Shown in pieces: positions 28,792 to 41,391 of a stretch of 64,000 nucleotides of DNA. A program made the position numbers and the translations under genes. The notes beneath the pieces were generated by a model, which saw only the letters and a list, made by a program, of their open reading frames with translations, was not told where the DNA came from and ran no database searches. Position 1 is the stretch's first letter; each line of letters opens with the position of its first letter. The DNA is from Ianthella basta (taxonomy: Eukaryota; Porifera; Demospongiae; Verongiida; Ianthellidae), in assembly GCA_964019415.1 (NCBI GenBank), contig OZ025880.1, forward strand, positions 694,802-758,801. Direction: 5' to 3'.

Positions 28792-30225
28792 TTAGTACAC
28801 GTAGAGTTCAAGCTGTTCAATACCAATTCTGTCATTAGACAAGCCACCTGGCTTACACCAGCGAACTTCAATGTCAGCCATACTCTCTTCGGGCATAGCC
28901 TTCAAGAACCACGGCATACGAGTGTTGTCACAGCACTTGCTACCATGGTAACACCCTTTGCCATCCCACAGTGTGTTGGAGGTGTGCCACTGGTTGGGTG
29001 GTAACCCATGAGTGCCAGACTCGCAATAGAAGTCTTGGCCAACAAAGGAAGGAGCAGCTCTTCCTGTGTAAGCAGCACAGGGGCAGTTGCCTGTACTGAA
29101 GCTAGTTTCACGATACCCTGCAGCATAGCTCCAGATGTGCTGTCGGTGCCCTTGCTTCCAGTAAGTGATGGATATCCCACTCAGATAAGCATTTTCAATA
29201 GTGTTGTAGAAACTACTGGTACTATAATGGAATGCATAGGGCCGATTGTATCCATAGCCAACTACCTTGCCACACACAAAGTTGTAAGGGACAGGATCAG
29301 TGTGGTATATTACAGAGTCACACTGTTTTCCATTAGTGTTTGTCGGACCGCACACTCTCTTTCCTGATGCATTGTACAGTGTCAGAGGGGCTGGACACTT
29401 GGTGGTTGTGTTAGTCATGTCCAAATGCACTACACGCCGAACTCCCGCTATCCCACACTTGTCTTCTTTCATGTAACAGTAGGCAAGAACAGGGATGTGT
29501 AACTGATCATACGGATCATACCTCTGAATCCAGTAGTAGCCAGAAGGGAGAAAGCGATTGCAATGAAGAACATTGTTGCATGAAGTGGCGGGGTTGTAAG
29601 GGGTGAGGCCGGGGCAGTTGCCACGAGATGTGTTGTCCCACTTGTGTGGCAGAAGACTAGTGACTGAAGGTGTTCTTGGCAGTTGAGTACTGGGGGTAGC
29701 TGACCTATGCACATGAGGACCAGTTACATTGGAGCACTCCACCACCACCTTGATAGGGTACTGAGGTGCCATCAAGCGAGCTATCTCTCTGAGTTCATTC
29801 ATGTCTAACCCACCGGAGCCAGGGGGACCAGGGGGTCCCTGTTTTCCATCTAAGCCATCCCTTCCCGGCTGTCCGTCGTTACCATCTCTACCCGGCTGGC
29901 CATCACCACCATCGTTACCTGTTCGACCAGGTGGTCCTGCGGGACCTCTACGTCCTGGCTGGCCGTCTCGTCCTGGTTTCCCATTCAAGCCTGGTATGCC
30001 TTCTCTTCCCTGGGCCCCTTCTCTTCCGTCTCTCCCCGAGGGGCCTTGAACCAAGTAGCCTGCATTGCACTGTTCTGTGGTGTTGGTACTCTGAGTAGGC
30101 TGAGGCTGTGTTGGAGGCTGTAACTGCACTGGAGGGGAATCAGTGCCCTTCTTAGAACTACTGCCAAGGGCAGGAGGCAGAATGAGGAGGAAACAGGTCA
30201 GAATCACTACACTGAGTAGGTTCAT
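28792..30225 (-). CDS. Locus 7: type B secreted collagen-like protein with cysteine-rich head
   Basis: Intact, 477 residues. Duplicate of locus 4 (flanks nearly identical), with the same signal, 26 triplets and [14 protein letters not shown]. The head has diverged: [42 protein letters not shown] and [15 protein letters not shown]. Part of it ([19 protein letters not shown] and [11 protein letters not shown]) looks more like types A and C than like locus 4, which suggests exchange. It lacks the extra type B cysteines (it has no ANCGF or NHGC). It ends EQLELYVY. Confidence 0.87.
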   Translation of the reverse strand: MNLLSVVILTCFLLILPPALGSSSKKGTDSPPVQLQPPTQPQPTQSTNTTEQCNAGYLVQGPSGRDGREGAQGREGIPGLNGKPGRDGQPGRRGPAGPPGRTGNDGGDGQPGRDGNDGQPGRDGLDGKQGPPGPPGSGGLDMNELREIARLMAPQYPIKVVVECSNVTGPHVHRSATPSTQLPRTPSVTSLLPHKWDNTSRGNCPGLTPYNPATSCNNVLHCNRFLPSGYYWIQRYDPYDQLHIPVLAYCYMKEDKCGIAGVRRVVHLDMTNTTTKCPAPLTLYNASGKRVCGPTNTNGKQCDSVIYHTDPVPYNFVCGKVVGYGYNRPYAFHYSTSSFYNTIENAYLSGISITYWKQGHRQHIWSYAAGYRETSFSTGNCPCAAYTGRAAPSFVGQDFYCESGTHGLPPNQWHTSNTLWDGKGCYHGSKCCDNTRMPWFLKAMPEESMADIEVRWCKPGGLSNDRIGIEQLELYVY

Positions 30226-30262
30226 GGTTTGTAGCTGTTCACTGGAACTGCTGCTGAGCCAT

Positions 30263-30270
30263 CATTTATA
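30263..30270 (-). promoter_or_regulatory. TATA box, locus 7
   Basis: TATAAATG on the minus strand about 40 bp before the ATG at 30225; identical surroundings to locus 4. Confidence 0.6.
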
Positions 30271-33200
30271 GCAATTGTAAGGGATCTAATTCTATTATTA
30301 GCATCACAATGATGCCATACTCATCTTAGCTATCATGGTTAATATAATATTGCCATCCAAGCTGTATCAAAGAGAGTACACTGTAGACAATCTGGGAATG
30401 TATTAAATACATGTATTAGGAGTATAATTATGTATACAGACTTGTTGTGTTATGTACATATGCTTACAAGGTGTGTTGTGTTGTATTTGTATTGTATTTC
30501 TATACTATAGTTTGGTTTGACTTAATTTGATCATTTAGCATGCTGTCTGGTATATATTAATGAGAACCAGTCACAAAGCTATGCTCTGTGCACCACCATT
30601 GCAAGCTGCACTGAGTAGAATAGGACTAATACTGTATTCATATCATAGCCACCTTAACTCTATCACTCATGTATGTGAGTCACCCATTCCTCTACCTTTC
30701 TATTAATGCTGTATACATATATACCATGCATAACCCATACACATCAGAAGCCATGTCATGGTCATGCTATATGGAAGCTACAGTGTCTGTTGCTACATGT
30801 GCTTACAAGAGATCATGCTAGTAGGCATTCTGCACTGCATGTTGTGGACTTGAAGTGACTGCACTACGTAAGTCTTGCATGCCTGAACGTATGTAGTTGT
30901 CAATGAGGCAGGCATACCACAACCATCCATGCTCATGCATATACAGTCATAACTCAATCCATAGTGTATCTGACAAATTGTGTATGTACATACATATATT
31001 GCACCACACAGTGCTCTAATGAAATATATAACCCATTTACACTAATGTAATTTTCTTTGGACATACAATTTCATTATATTGTTGTAAACAGGTTTGTGGG
31101 AGACAAAAGTGGGCTTTGGTACAGTAAACAGGTCCATAGGGTTTCCACACATCTGGAGCCAAGTCATATGGCTCCCCCTCCTCCTCCATCACTTGTGGGA
31201 ACTCAACCTGATTAGTGTCTAATTACTGCTAACATGTCCTGGAGTATACGTAGAGACAGGCAGGATCACACAAGGCCTATAGACTCCTATAGGCAGACAA
31301 ATATAAGTGCCAAGTCATATTACGAGTTGCCCTTCCCCTATCACTTGTGCGAATTTAACTTGCATGTCTAGTATAGCAAGGAACGAAGGAGAGTAGTTCA
31401 ACTCAATGTGGAAAGAAGCCTCAATCCAAATTGTCTCCAGCAAATTATATGTGCTATCCATATAGTAACACACCAGCACTCTAAGGGCACATCCCATCTC
31501 TGTTGATGCAATTCTCTTTGGATGTACACAAGTTCATTAGTGTCAGACTCTATAAACAGGTTTGTAGAGTCATGAATGGTCTTCAGTACAGTAAACAGGT
31601 CCATAGGGTTTTCACATATCTGGGGCCAAGTCATATGACTCCGCCTCCTCCTGTTTGTCAAGGGACAGCTCCAGACTGTGGGGAGCAAAGCCTTACCACC
31701 TCTCCCCCATCCCTCATGGGGCTTCTACCTCATTAGTGCAACATGTCCCACAGTGTAGAAGTGGACAGGTATTCAGAAGATCAATTGACTTCTATATAGC
31801 TGCAAACATGCATGTCATGCATACACTGCATAACCTGCAGTGACATATGTCATTCTATACTAGGACACATGGTATGTACAGAGGACAGGTTCAGAGGCTT
31901 CTAACATCTGGAGCCAATTAAGTCATAAGAGTCGCCCTTCACTCATCACTTGTGGGAATTGAACCAGCATGTCTAGCATAGCAAGGAAGGAGAGTAGTCC
32001 AACTCAACGTGGAAGGAAAGCTCAATCCAATTTACATCTGGCAAATTGGATTGTAGCAGCTGCTATAATTATACACACCATGTATACATACAGTAATGTA
32101 CCAGCACTCTAAGGACACATCCCATCTCTGTTGATGAGTCCCTTTGGATGTACAAGCTCATTAGTGTCAGACTCTATAAACAGGTTTGTAGAGTCATGAA
32201 TGGTCTTCAGTAGAGTAAACAGGTCCATAGGGTTTCCGCACATCTGGGAGCCAAGCCACATTGCTCCCCTCCCCGGCCATCACTAGTGGGAATTCAAACT
32301 CATTAGTGTCTAATTACTGCTAACATGTCCTGGAGTATATGTAGAGACAGGCAGGATCACACAAAGGCCCATAAACTCCTATAGGCAGACATGATAAGTG
32401 CTCAAGCATCTATCACAGCCTTTTGTAACATAATACAGACACACACCACTCTGTATTACATAAGACACATGTATGTACACATGGGCAATCATGCCATCTT
32501 GCAGTCAACCTTCCTGTGGGTTCTTTGTCTTAAGCAGAAAGGCACACCCCCCACAGGAGGGTGAACAAGATGATGAGCTCTGTATTGCTGATGCAGCTCT
32601 TTATTGCCCACATCAATTTTGTATAAACATAGTAAGAAGTGTACTTTTGTACATTTGTTTCTTGAGCAAGGAACGTGACAAGGAAATGCCTTCCAAATCA
32701 TCCTTCCAGAGCTGGATTGTGTTTGTAGCATGCCTGTTGGATTGTAATTTAGAAATGTAGAATGTCACAATGTGCTGACTTTGTGTAGTGTGAATGTTAA
32801 AGTAATGCACCGTGCATGTGGCTGATGCTCTAGTGACCCTACTTATGCTGTAAACATGTTTGTCAAAGGGCAGCTCCAGACTGTGGGTAACAAAGCCTTA
32901 CCACCTCTCCCCCATTCCTCATGGGGCTTCTACCTCATTAGTGCAACATGTCCCACAGTGTAGAAGTGGACAGGTATACTGTATGTACATATTCAGAAGA
33001 TCAATAGACATCAATCCACCTGTAAACATGTCATACACTGCATAACCTGCTGTGACATACATCATTCTATACTAGGACACATTCATTTTACATGGACTAA
33101 TGCCACATGTTAGGACTAATCAGAAGAGACTGCTACAGTTTACACCCGCCCCACATGTATTACTTTGCTCCCCAGCAAAGTTAACTCCTTCTCATCCATT

Positions 33201-34580
33201 CCTCCCTGGAACCATGCGAACACTACTAATAGTCCTTGAACCCATTCAGTAGCCTCATGTACCTGTGTGCATATGCATGCGCATGCCCCTATATATAGTG
33301 TTGGTACATGATGAATTCAAAGGTTGGGTTAAATCAAGACTGCAATGGCTGACCACATACACATGCAGGGTGCACAGCATACTCCCTGTGAAGAGTACTA
33401 GTATGCATGTACACTATAGGATGTTCAGCTGATAACACAGTAAAATGTGCTTGAATTCCACTCCTTCAGCATTGGTCCTGTAATTCCCATTGAACACATA
33501 TTGGCATAATTGTTATTATATCATTGCATTTCAAACCAGCTCACTACTACTGGGGTGCTCTGATATGATGTCATCATGACACTACTGCACGATGCACACA
33601 TACACGCAAGCACATTTGTGCAAAAGTTGTTGCAAGCAAAAATGACCTGTGGCTCCCCATTCCTACTGGGTACTTTCCCCCCAAAGTACATTCCTAGTGG
33701 GACTTCAAGTTTTAGCAGTGGCTAATGACTGCCAGCATGCATGTCCTGGAGTGCAGAAGCAGACAGCATTCAGAAAGTCTGTGGAGTGCTGTAATCACTC
33801 CACTGTATATGTTGTGAGTACTGCTGTGTATTTCTTAACCACTTACTTTCCATACAGAATTGAGAGCTCATGTCTAGGAAGAAGGTGCTTTTCGGGTGTT
33901 TCTTGAACAGGACTATGATTATAGGTAGCAAACGTTAGTCATCCTTCAGGTACTGGATTGTGTGACTTTGTGACTGCTAATTTTATGAGTTCACTGTGTA
34001 CGGAACCTGTGTCATAATAATGGAATGCACACTCTAAACCCCCTCCAGTACCACAAGGAGCATGATTGTTTTATAATACATAACCACAAAAGGACAACAT
34101 GTATGAGCACACCAAGTACATGATCATGCACAACACTCAATTTGATTCAAAACTCAATTCAAAACTCATTCATTGTGAGTCCATGTAGAAAATTACATCA
34201 CTTACACACAGCACACTCATTGGGTTCACTAATTGTCTATACCCCTCACAGCACCATCACACATGCATGTAGTGTCCATCCAAACAGCATATAGTTTCAT
34301 AGCCAGCAAATCTTGTGGACACACATATTAACAATCTAATATAGTAGGATGAAGGAGATCGATGCATTGTGCTTGGAATTCATGCTGTAGGTAGCTGCAT
34401 TCATAATTATGCATGCATGGTCTTTGCATTCATTATGATTTATTCAATGAAACCAGAGACACTGCAGTGTATTCACCTGTAACAATTCTACTTGATAGCT
34501 ATGACCACCTGTCTATAAGACCAATAGCACACACTAATTTATAACCATATTTAATATATGGTCACTGACAAGTATGAATG
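30271..34580. other. Long intergenic region, loci 7-8
   Basis: No supported gene. It is made of duplicated DNA as described for the 28792-36420 duplicate, with copies of both recurring modules. Frames such as 32473-32760 repeat at 23163 and 45241 and show no domain. Confidence 0.7.
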
Positions 34581-36050
34581 TCAGCGTATGTAGAGTTCCA
34601 TTTGCTCAACAGCAATTCTCTCATTAACATATGGATGACAAAAGCGAACTTCAAGATCGGATGTAATTGTCTCAGGCATGGCCTTCCAAAACCACGGCAT
34701 ACGAGTGTTGTCACAGCACTTGCTACCACTGCAACACCCTTCACCGTCCCATAGCGGGTTGGAGGTGTACCACTGACCAAATGTGGTCGAGTGAGTGCCT
34801 GCCTCACAATAGAAGTCTCTGCCAACAAAACATGGAGCAGCAGTGCCTCGCTTAGCAGCACAGGGGCAGTTAGCTCCATTCCTGAGAGCTTCACGATTGC
34901 CAGCAACATAGCTCCAGATGTGCTGACGCTGCCTTTCTTTCCAGTAAGTGATGGACAATCCACTTAGATAAGCATTATCAATTGTGTTGTATCCACTGCG
35001 AGTACTATAGGCAAATCCATACGGATGATTCCAGCTGTAACCAACCGCTTTGCCACAAACATAGCCAAATGGAATGTTATAAGTACGAAATATGTGTGAA
35101 TCACACACTTTCTTTCCACGATTTACAGTCGACCCACACATTTTCTTTCCTGAAGAAGTAAATGTTTCCAGATAGGGAGGACAAGTAGCATTGGTCCTGT
35201 TCATATTGATGTATGCCACACGCATCAGTCCACTCATCCCACACAAGTCATCCTTCATGTAGCAGTAGACGTGGATATAGGAGAATGATGGACCAGGGAG
35301 ATGGTGCGTTTTCACCCAATAGTAGCCTGATGGAAGGGAAAGATCACAGGCATGGATTTCATAGCAAGAAGATGCAGGGTTGAGGGGAGTGCTTCCAGGA
35401 CAGCGCTTTCTACTTGTGTCTATTGTTTCTGTGGGTGGTGTTGGGGTAGTTATTGGTCTCCTTGTGGTGGGGCTGTACTTGTTCCATTCAGTGCAAGGAG
35501 TGGATGGAGGAGTGAAAGTTGTATGAACTACTGAACCACTTCTGTTATTGCCGCACTCCACTATCACTTTGATAGGGTCCTGAGGAGGAAGAGAAGTGGT
35601 CAAATTCTTCACTTCCTCTTTTGTAATCAGGTGCACAATCTCTCTAAGCTCTGCAACAGTGATGGGACCCTGAGGCACAGTTGTTTGGTTTTTAACTTCC
35701 TCTTTTGTTATCAAGCGTACTATCTCTCTGATCTCCTCAAGGTCTACCCCACTGGGGCCAGGGGGACCAGGAGTACCTGGCAGACCATCAGCACCATTTC
35801 TTCCTGGTTGTCCGTCAGCTCCTTCCTTTCCTTGTGGCCCAGATGGTCCAGGGAGACCGTCACGCCCGTCTCTACCTGGAGGACCCATCAGTGGTCCTTG
35901 AACCAAGTAGCCTGCATTGCACTGTCCTGTGGTGTTGACAGCTGGAGAAGGTTGGGTTTGCAGTGGAGGTGAGTCAGTTCCTTCAGCAGCAAAAGCACTG
36001 GAAATAGCCAGGAGCAAGCAGCTCAGTAGCAGGGCACTTGTCAACTTCAT
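34581..36050 (-). CDS. Locus 8: type C secreted collagen-like protein with cysteine-rich head
   Basis: Intact, 489 residues from the ATG at 36048-36050. Near-twin of locus 6: MKLTSALLLSCLLLAISSAFA signal, VNTTGQC, 15 regular triplets (GTP retained), two helical segments (the second with [10 protein letters not shown]), linker with PPSTPCTEWN (an extra Cys), full head ending ELYIR. Differences from locus 6 are scattered and few (NREALRNGA for NREAFGNGA; GEGCCSGSKCC for [11 protein letters not shown], another extra Cys). Tail loop CHPYVNERIAVEQ is identical. A recent duplicate. Confidence 0.87.
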   Translation of the reverse strand: MKLTSALLLSCLLLAISSAFAAEGTDSPPLQTQPSPAVNTTGQCNAGYLVQGPLMGPPGRDGRDGLPGPSGPQGKEGADGQPGRNGADGLPGTPGPPGPSGVDLEEIREIVRLITKEEVKNQTTVPQGPITVAELREIVHLITKEEVKNLTTSLPPQDPIKVIVECGNNRSGSVVHTTFTPPSTPCTEWNKYSPTTRRPITTPTPPTETIDTSRKRCPGSTPLNPASSCYEIHACDLSLPSGYYWVKTHHLPGPSFSYIHVYCYMKDDLCGMSGLMRVAYINMNRTNATCPPYLETFTSSGKKMCGSTVNRGKKVCDSHIFRTYNIPFGYVCGKAVGYSWNHPYGFAYSTRSGYNTIDNAYLSGLSITYWKERQRQHIWSYVAGNREALRNGANCPCAAKRGTAAPCFVGRDFYCEAGTHSTTFGQWYTSNPLWDGEGCCSGSKCCDNTRMPWFWKAMPETITSDLEVRFCHPYVNERIAVEQMELYIR

Positions 36051-37221
36051 CACTGCTCCAATTACAGAAGATACTGTAGCTGTAGCTCCTTGGGCACTGA
36101 GCTGTGTGTATCACCTGACATTCCTCCAATCTCGTGATCCAATGGGGTGACCATTTGTTGACACTGCAAAGTTGATAACTGTCCCACCCACAGATGTATC
36201 TTCATGCACACAAAGCAGAACACAATGACATTCATGAGCTGCAATGACAACTACTATACACCATGCCAGTATGTGCTGGGTAGCCACACATGCATATTTC
36301 ACATGATGTGTCATGTGCAGAGTGATGTTTATATAAATTATGTGTGTGTATACCTATGCATAGTTATGATGTTGCATGTGTCCCTGCTATCTGTGTTTGC
36401 ATGTGTGAGTGCATGTGTGCTATGTGCTGTGCGTATGTGTACTTACCTATGAGAGACAGTGGGTGCTGTACACATGTGCAGTGACAGCAAGAACTATTCC
36501 ATGAACACATGCACATGGATAGGAGGATCATGATCTAATCCATGAACTTGGATGTTGACAGACATGCAGACTGGGGAATGGACACAGAACGGCATACGTA
36601 TCTGGACACTTCACCAATGATTAATACATAGTGGTATATAAGATGACATACTGTACTGTCGTTGCACATACGTAATTACTAAAAGGTAAGCTACGCAGAT
36701 AGTTGCACTATAAGATGTAGCTGGCTAAGCTACAGTAGCAAGGGAACTATTTTACAAGTTCAAATCTTCCATACTAAAGCTTAGTAAACATTTATTTCTA
36801 GATATTCAATGCTGATTGGGTCATAAACCCTTCCACTATTACACCAGTGAGCTTCAAAGTCGTTGGTGTCAAAATCACTACGTGCATTCTTGGGACAGGG
36901 TCTGGGTTATCTTGTCTTATCTATGTATGGATAAGCATGCATGCAGTTGGCAAATGGTGTCATTCTAAATTTTCCGTACAATGGAAGGTACGTAATATAA
37001 CCCTGAGAACCACTGTGTAGGATAGTGAGCTGCGCGCTGCTTAGTGGTCATGCAGTATTTGGCATACTGTATGTGTACTCATTAGCTATGCTCACAGGAT
37101 CAGTCAGTCAGTCAAATTGAATACACTGCATCTATAACAATTCTATCAACACACTAAATATCTTTGACTAACAACAATCTCTATAGTCTAGCTAACATTA
37201 CTGGTAATTGCAATTAGTATG
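36051..37221. other. Intergenic, loci 8-9
   Basis: Paralogous to 10873-12132. It includes the TG-rich stretch near 36340-36440 (unoccupied counterpart of the 27.1-kb LINE site) and the relic at 36800. No other gene seen. Confidence 0.7.
36800..36905 (-). pseudogene. Relic of a type B-like head C-terminus
   Basis: The minus strand reads 'CPKNARSDFDTNDFEAHWCN' and then 'SGRVYDPISIEYLEI'. This aligns with the 'SDIEIRWCQP..GIEQLEIYVY' end of type B heads, keeping Trp-Cys and the EYLEI end. No upstream head sequence is recognisable. Confidence 0.6.
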
Positions 37222-38730
37222 TCAGTATATGTAGAGTTCCAACTGCTCAACGGCAAAGCTGTAAAAATCTGGCTGGCAAAAGCGAACTTCGAGGTCGGAT
37301 ACAATTGTCTCTGGCATGGCCTTCCAGAACCATGGCATACGAGTATTGTTGCAGCACTTGCTAGTACGGTAACATCCTTTGCCATCCCACAGTGGGTTTG
37401 TAGTGTGCCACTGGTTGGGTAAAGATGTATGTGGGCCTGACTCGCAATAGTAATCAGGGCCAACAAATGATGGAGCAACTCTACCTGGGCTAGCAGCACA
37501 TGGACAGTTGCCTATATGGGAATGAGATTCACGATACCCTGCAGCATAGCTCCAGATGTGCTGACGCTGTCTCTCTTTCCAGTAAGTGATGGACAACCCA
37601 CTCAGATATGCATTATCAATTGTGTTGTATCCACTAATAGTGCTGTGGTAGAATGCATACTGAGCATACTGGCTATAGCCAACCACTTTGCCACAAACAT
37701 AGTCAAATGGAATGCTGTAAGTAGGGAATGAGTACAAACCACACAGTTTGCGTCCACGATATGCAGTCGACCCACACATCTTCTTCCCTGATGAGGTAAA
37801 TGTTTCCATATTACGAGGACATCTAGCAGAAGGTCCAGTCATATTGATGTATGCCACGCGCATTAACCCACTCACCCCACACAGATCAGCCTTCATGTAA
37901 CAGTAGATATAAACATAGGAGTATAATGGATCTTGGAGAGGGAATGCCTTAATCCAGTAATAGCCTGACGGAAGGGAAGTATCGCAGGCATGGATTTCAT
38001 AGCAAGATGTTGCAGGATTAAGAGGAGTGCTCCCAGGACAGCGCTTTCTACTTGTGTTCTCACATTTGGATGGCATGTCTGTTGGTTGTGATGGTGCTGT
38101 GGTTATTGGGCTTCCTGTAGGAGGGGTACTCTTGTTTGATTCAGTACGAGGTGTGGATAGAGGAGTGTGAGTTGTTTGAGTGACTGAACCACTTCTGTTA
38201 TTACCACACTCCACTACCACTTTGATAGGGTCCTGAGGAGGAGGAGAAGTGGTCAAGTTCTTCACTTCCTCTTTTGTAATCAGGCGCACAATCTCTCTCA
38301 GCTCTGCAACACTGATGGGACCCTGAGGCACAGAAGTTTGGTTATTAACTTCCTCTTTTGTTATCAAACGTACTATCTCTCTGATCTCCTCAAAGTCTAC
38401 CCCACTAGGGCCAGGGGGACCGGGAGGACCTGGCATGCCATCAGCACCGTTTCTTCCTGGTTGTCCGTCAGCTCCTTCCTTTCCTTGGGGCCCAGATGGT
38501 CCAGGGAGACCGTCACGTCCGTCTCTACCTGGAGGACCCATTAGTGGTCCTTGAATGACGTAGCCTGCATTGCACTGTCCTGTGGTGTTGGTACTCTGAG
38601 TAGGCTGAGGCTGTGTTGGAGGCTGTGACTGCACTGGAGGGGAATCAGTGGCCTTCTTGTAACTGCTGCCAAGGGCAGGAGGATGGATGAGGAGGAAACA
38701 AGTCAGAATCACTACACTGAGTAGGTTCAT
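37222..38730 (-). CDS. Locus 9: mosaic collagen-like protein (type A leader, type C helix)
   Basis: Intact, 502 residues. The signal peptide and leader are type A ([39 protein letters not shown]). The collagen stretch is type C: 15 triplets with [16 protein letters not shown], followed by two helical segments (..[19 protein letters not shown].. and ..[10 protein letters not shown]). The linker and first half of the head closely follow locus 1 ([57 protein letters not shown]). Loop 1 ([11 protein letters not shown]) instead matches locus 3. Other loops: [33 protein letters not shown]. It has a type A upstream block with TATA. Confidence 0.87.
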   Translation of the reverse strand: MNLLSVVILTCFLLIHPPALGSSYKKATDSPPVQSQPPTQPQPTQSTNTTGQCNAGYVIQGPLMGPPGRDGRDGLPGPSGPQGKEGADGQPGRNGADGMPGPPGPPGPSGVDFEEIREIVRLITKEEVNNQTSVPQGPISVAELREIVRLITKEEVKNLTTSPPPQDPIKVVVECGNNRSGSVTQTTHTPLSTPRTESNKSTPPTGSPITTAPSQPTDMPSKCENTSRKRCPGSTPLNPATSCYEIHACDTSLPSGYYWIKAFPLQDPLYSYVYIYCYMKADLCGVSGLMRVAYINMTGPSARCPRNMETFTSSGKKMCGSTAYRGRKLCGLYSFPTYSIPFDYVCGKVVGYSQYAQYAFYHSTISGYNTIDNAYLSGLSITYWKERQRQHIWSYAAGYRESHSHIGNCPCAASPGRVAPSFVGPDYYCESGPHTSLPNQWHTTNPLWDGKGCYRTSKCCNNTRMPWFWKAMPETIVSDLEVRFCQPDFYSFAVEQLELYIY

Positions 38731-38767
38731 GGTTTGTAGCTATTCACTGGAACTGCTGTTGAGCCAT

Positions 38768-38775
38768 CACTTATA
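38768..38775 (-). promoter_or_regulatory. TATA box, locus 9
   Basis: TATAAGTG on the minus strand about 40 bp before the ATG at 38730, as in locus 5. Confidence 0.55.
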
Positions 38776-41353
38776 GCAAAATGTAGGGATCTAATGCTAT
38801 TTTTAGCATCACCATGATGTCATACTCAAAATAATTCAATATTGCCATATCCAAGCTGTGCCAAAGAGAGTACGCTGTAGACAACCACGATATGCATTAA
38901 GAGTATACAGACTTACGTATTATATTGTTACATACATACATGTGCTTACAATGCAATGGAATTAACTGCATTGCTATAATTAGTTTAGCTTGACTGATTT
39001 CGATCATTTACAGTAAATACTCAGTCTGCTCAAGTGAACAGTCACAAGCTACGTACTGTGCACCATCACTGCAAGCTGCATGGAGTAGCTACAGAACACC
39101 TAGGGCAGCGACTGCTAGTCACCTTAAATCTGCCACTCATCTACGTATGAGTATCACCCATCCCTCTGCATTTCCATAAATGCTACATATACAGTACGTT
39201 TTGGGTTGGTTGTCCCGACCGGATGGTTGCAATCGGTTACGGTTATCATTTATCAACCTAGTGACGACATTTTTACGTTACCTTTATATATAGTATACGC
39301 AATTCTGTTGGCGGACGGTGTACAGGAGATTCAGAGTATGTGGCGAAGGCGGGCGACTAGAATCACCGACTAGCACTGGTAGTGATTTGAAAGATTTCTC
39401 GGTGGTCTGGAACGCAGGTTACAGAAAATCGTTGCACGCGATCGGTACGAGTCTGTTTATCCCCCGCGCTGTCTGTTCACTTATCGCGGAGGCGTTTTCC
39501 TCTTGGTAAAGAAACGTCCCCACCATTCTTAGCCTTAAATCGTCCGAATACGCTTTATTTCAGTCTTCCTCGTTACAAACGCCGCTGCTGTAACGTAGCC
39601 GCCAAAATGACGTCACCAGATCGATAACCGATAACCGATTGGGACAACCAACCCAAAAAGTACTGTACTATGAATCTGCCACTCATCTATGTATGAGTAT
39701 CACCCATCCCTCTGCATTTCCATAAGCGCTGCATATACTATGTGTGCAGTTGGATTGCAGCGCATAACTCATGCACATCAGAAGCCATGTCAACATGCAT
39801 GTGCAAGGTCATGCTGCATTGTCTGTTGGCTATATATGTGTGCTTACAAGAAAGCATGGTAGCCAGGATATTCCCAGCAACCCCCCACTGCACATTGTAC
39901 ACTTCCAGTAACCAAACTGACAGACTAAGAGCACTTGCCTGCGTAGACTGGCCATTGAGCCAGGTACATGCGCCACAACTATCCTTCTCATGCACATACA
40001 GACACCATGTTAGCTCATTGTTCTCTTTCAGTATGTGAGCCCCTAGAGCACTTGGACTTAGCTAACAGAACAGCTATTTGCCCGACTGTGAGATATCTGC
40101 ATTATGTGCTTAGTTGGGCTCTAGTTAAACCAGCATGTGCAGCATAGCAAGGTAGGAGAGTAGTCCAACTCAACGTGGAAGGAGAACTCAGTCAAATTGT
40201 ATCAAGCAAATTATAGCAGCTGCTATAATTATACACACCATGTATACATACAGTAATGTACTCTAAGGACACATCCCATCTCTGTTGATGAGTCCATTTG
40301 GATGTACAAGCTCATTAATGTCAGACTGTAAACAGGTTTGTGGATTCACCAGTGGTCTTCAGTACAGTAAATAGGTCCATAGGGTTTCCACACATTTGGG
40401 AAGCCATAAGCCTATCTCTTCTCCATCACTTGTGGGAATTCAACCTCATTAGTGCCTAATTACTGCTAACATGTCCTGGAGCGCAGAGGCAGGCAGGTTC
40501 ACACAAAGCCTATAGACTCCTATAGTTGTATAGGCAGACATGATCAATGGCGATAATAAATTTATCACAACCTGCTGTGACACATGACACATGACACAGA
40601 CACACATCACTCTGTAGTGGTCCACATGCACACATGAGCAATCATGCCATGTTGCAGTCAAATTTCCTGTGAGCTCTTCATTGTAAGAATAAATTCACAT
40701 CCCACACACAGGCAGGTAAGAGTAGTATGAACACAGCAAGAAATGCATTTTACATGTTTGAGCTAGGAAACTTAATGCAAGCAATAGACATGTGCATGTA
40801 CCTGGTATGCATTCACGTAGTACAGAACAGTCACTGCATGTACTGATGTAGTGTCACGTAAAATATGTATACATGTAATGCACTATTATTCACCCAATTC
40901 GCCTTTGACCTAATTAAAAGCTCATTAGTGGTAAATTTGCTATAAACATGTGAATTAAGAGACATGCAGCTCCAGTCTGCAGTGAACAAAGCCAATGAAT
41001 CCCCCCTCCCTTGAAAGATCTAGGCTTCAACCTGATTATTATTTAACTGTGCTATGTACCGTGTGGTTGTAGTGTGCAGTTGTAGCACTGTGCACATTAA
41101 GTTATTGCAGCACTGCACTAAAGTCAACTCATCCAATATGTGATGTCTCGTATCCACAACCATACACTGGCTGGAATGCAATGATTCATAGTCTGTTAAT
41201 TAACTGCATAGCAACTCTCGCACGTTAGTGACAATCACTTGTTGAATGTGCACACTTCAGCAATAAAGTCTTGAAATACAATGAGGAGAGGTCTTGTAGC
41301 TTGGATACAAAATTAGCTACTTATAGTTCACACAGTTCAAGTATGTAGAATGA
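38776..41353. other. Intergenic, loci 9-10
   Basis: No supported gene. It holds the TIR element at 39198-39658 and a copy of the recurring module at about 40325-40540. Confidence 0.65.
39198..39658. mobile_element. Non-autonomous TIR element with 5-bp target duplication
   Basis: Perfect 18-bp terminal inverted repeats, TTTTGGGTTGGTTGTCCC at 39199-39216 and its complement at 39641-39658, flanked by AGTAC (39193-39197 and 39659-39663). Just inside each end there are further matching AATCGGTTA-type repeats (CGGTTACGGTTATC and the complement of GATAACCGATAACCG). The interior is markedly richer in CpG than its surroundings, and the reading frames are too short for a transposase. Superfamily not assigned. 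Confidence 0.8.
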
Positions 41354-41358
41354 GGTAA

Positions 41359-41391
<33 letters not shown>

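Larger units (their letters stand above)
28792..36420. repeat. Segmental duplicate of the 15.7-27.0 kb region with internal loss
   Basis: 28792-31110 aligns with 15714-18060 (locus 7 with locus 4 and its upstream DNA). 31115-36420 aligns with about 21800-27050 (locus 8 with locus 6 and flanks). The 3.7 kb between, holding the 18.4-kb relic and locus 5, is absent. The join falls in the recurring module at AAACAGGTTTGTGGGAGACA (31087), which is present at both 18036 and, in variant form, 21798. This fits unequal recombination within the module. Confidence 0.75.

Noticed and set aside
32473-32760. A recurrent 90-97 residue frame (also 23163 and 45241) starting MYTW or MYVH
   Set aside because: It recurs because the intergenic DNA is duplicated; frames differ by indels between copies and the sequence has no domain.
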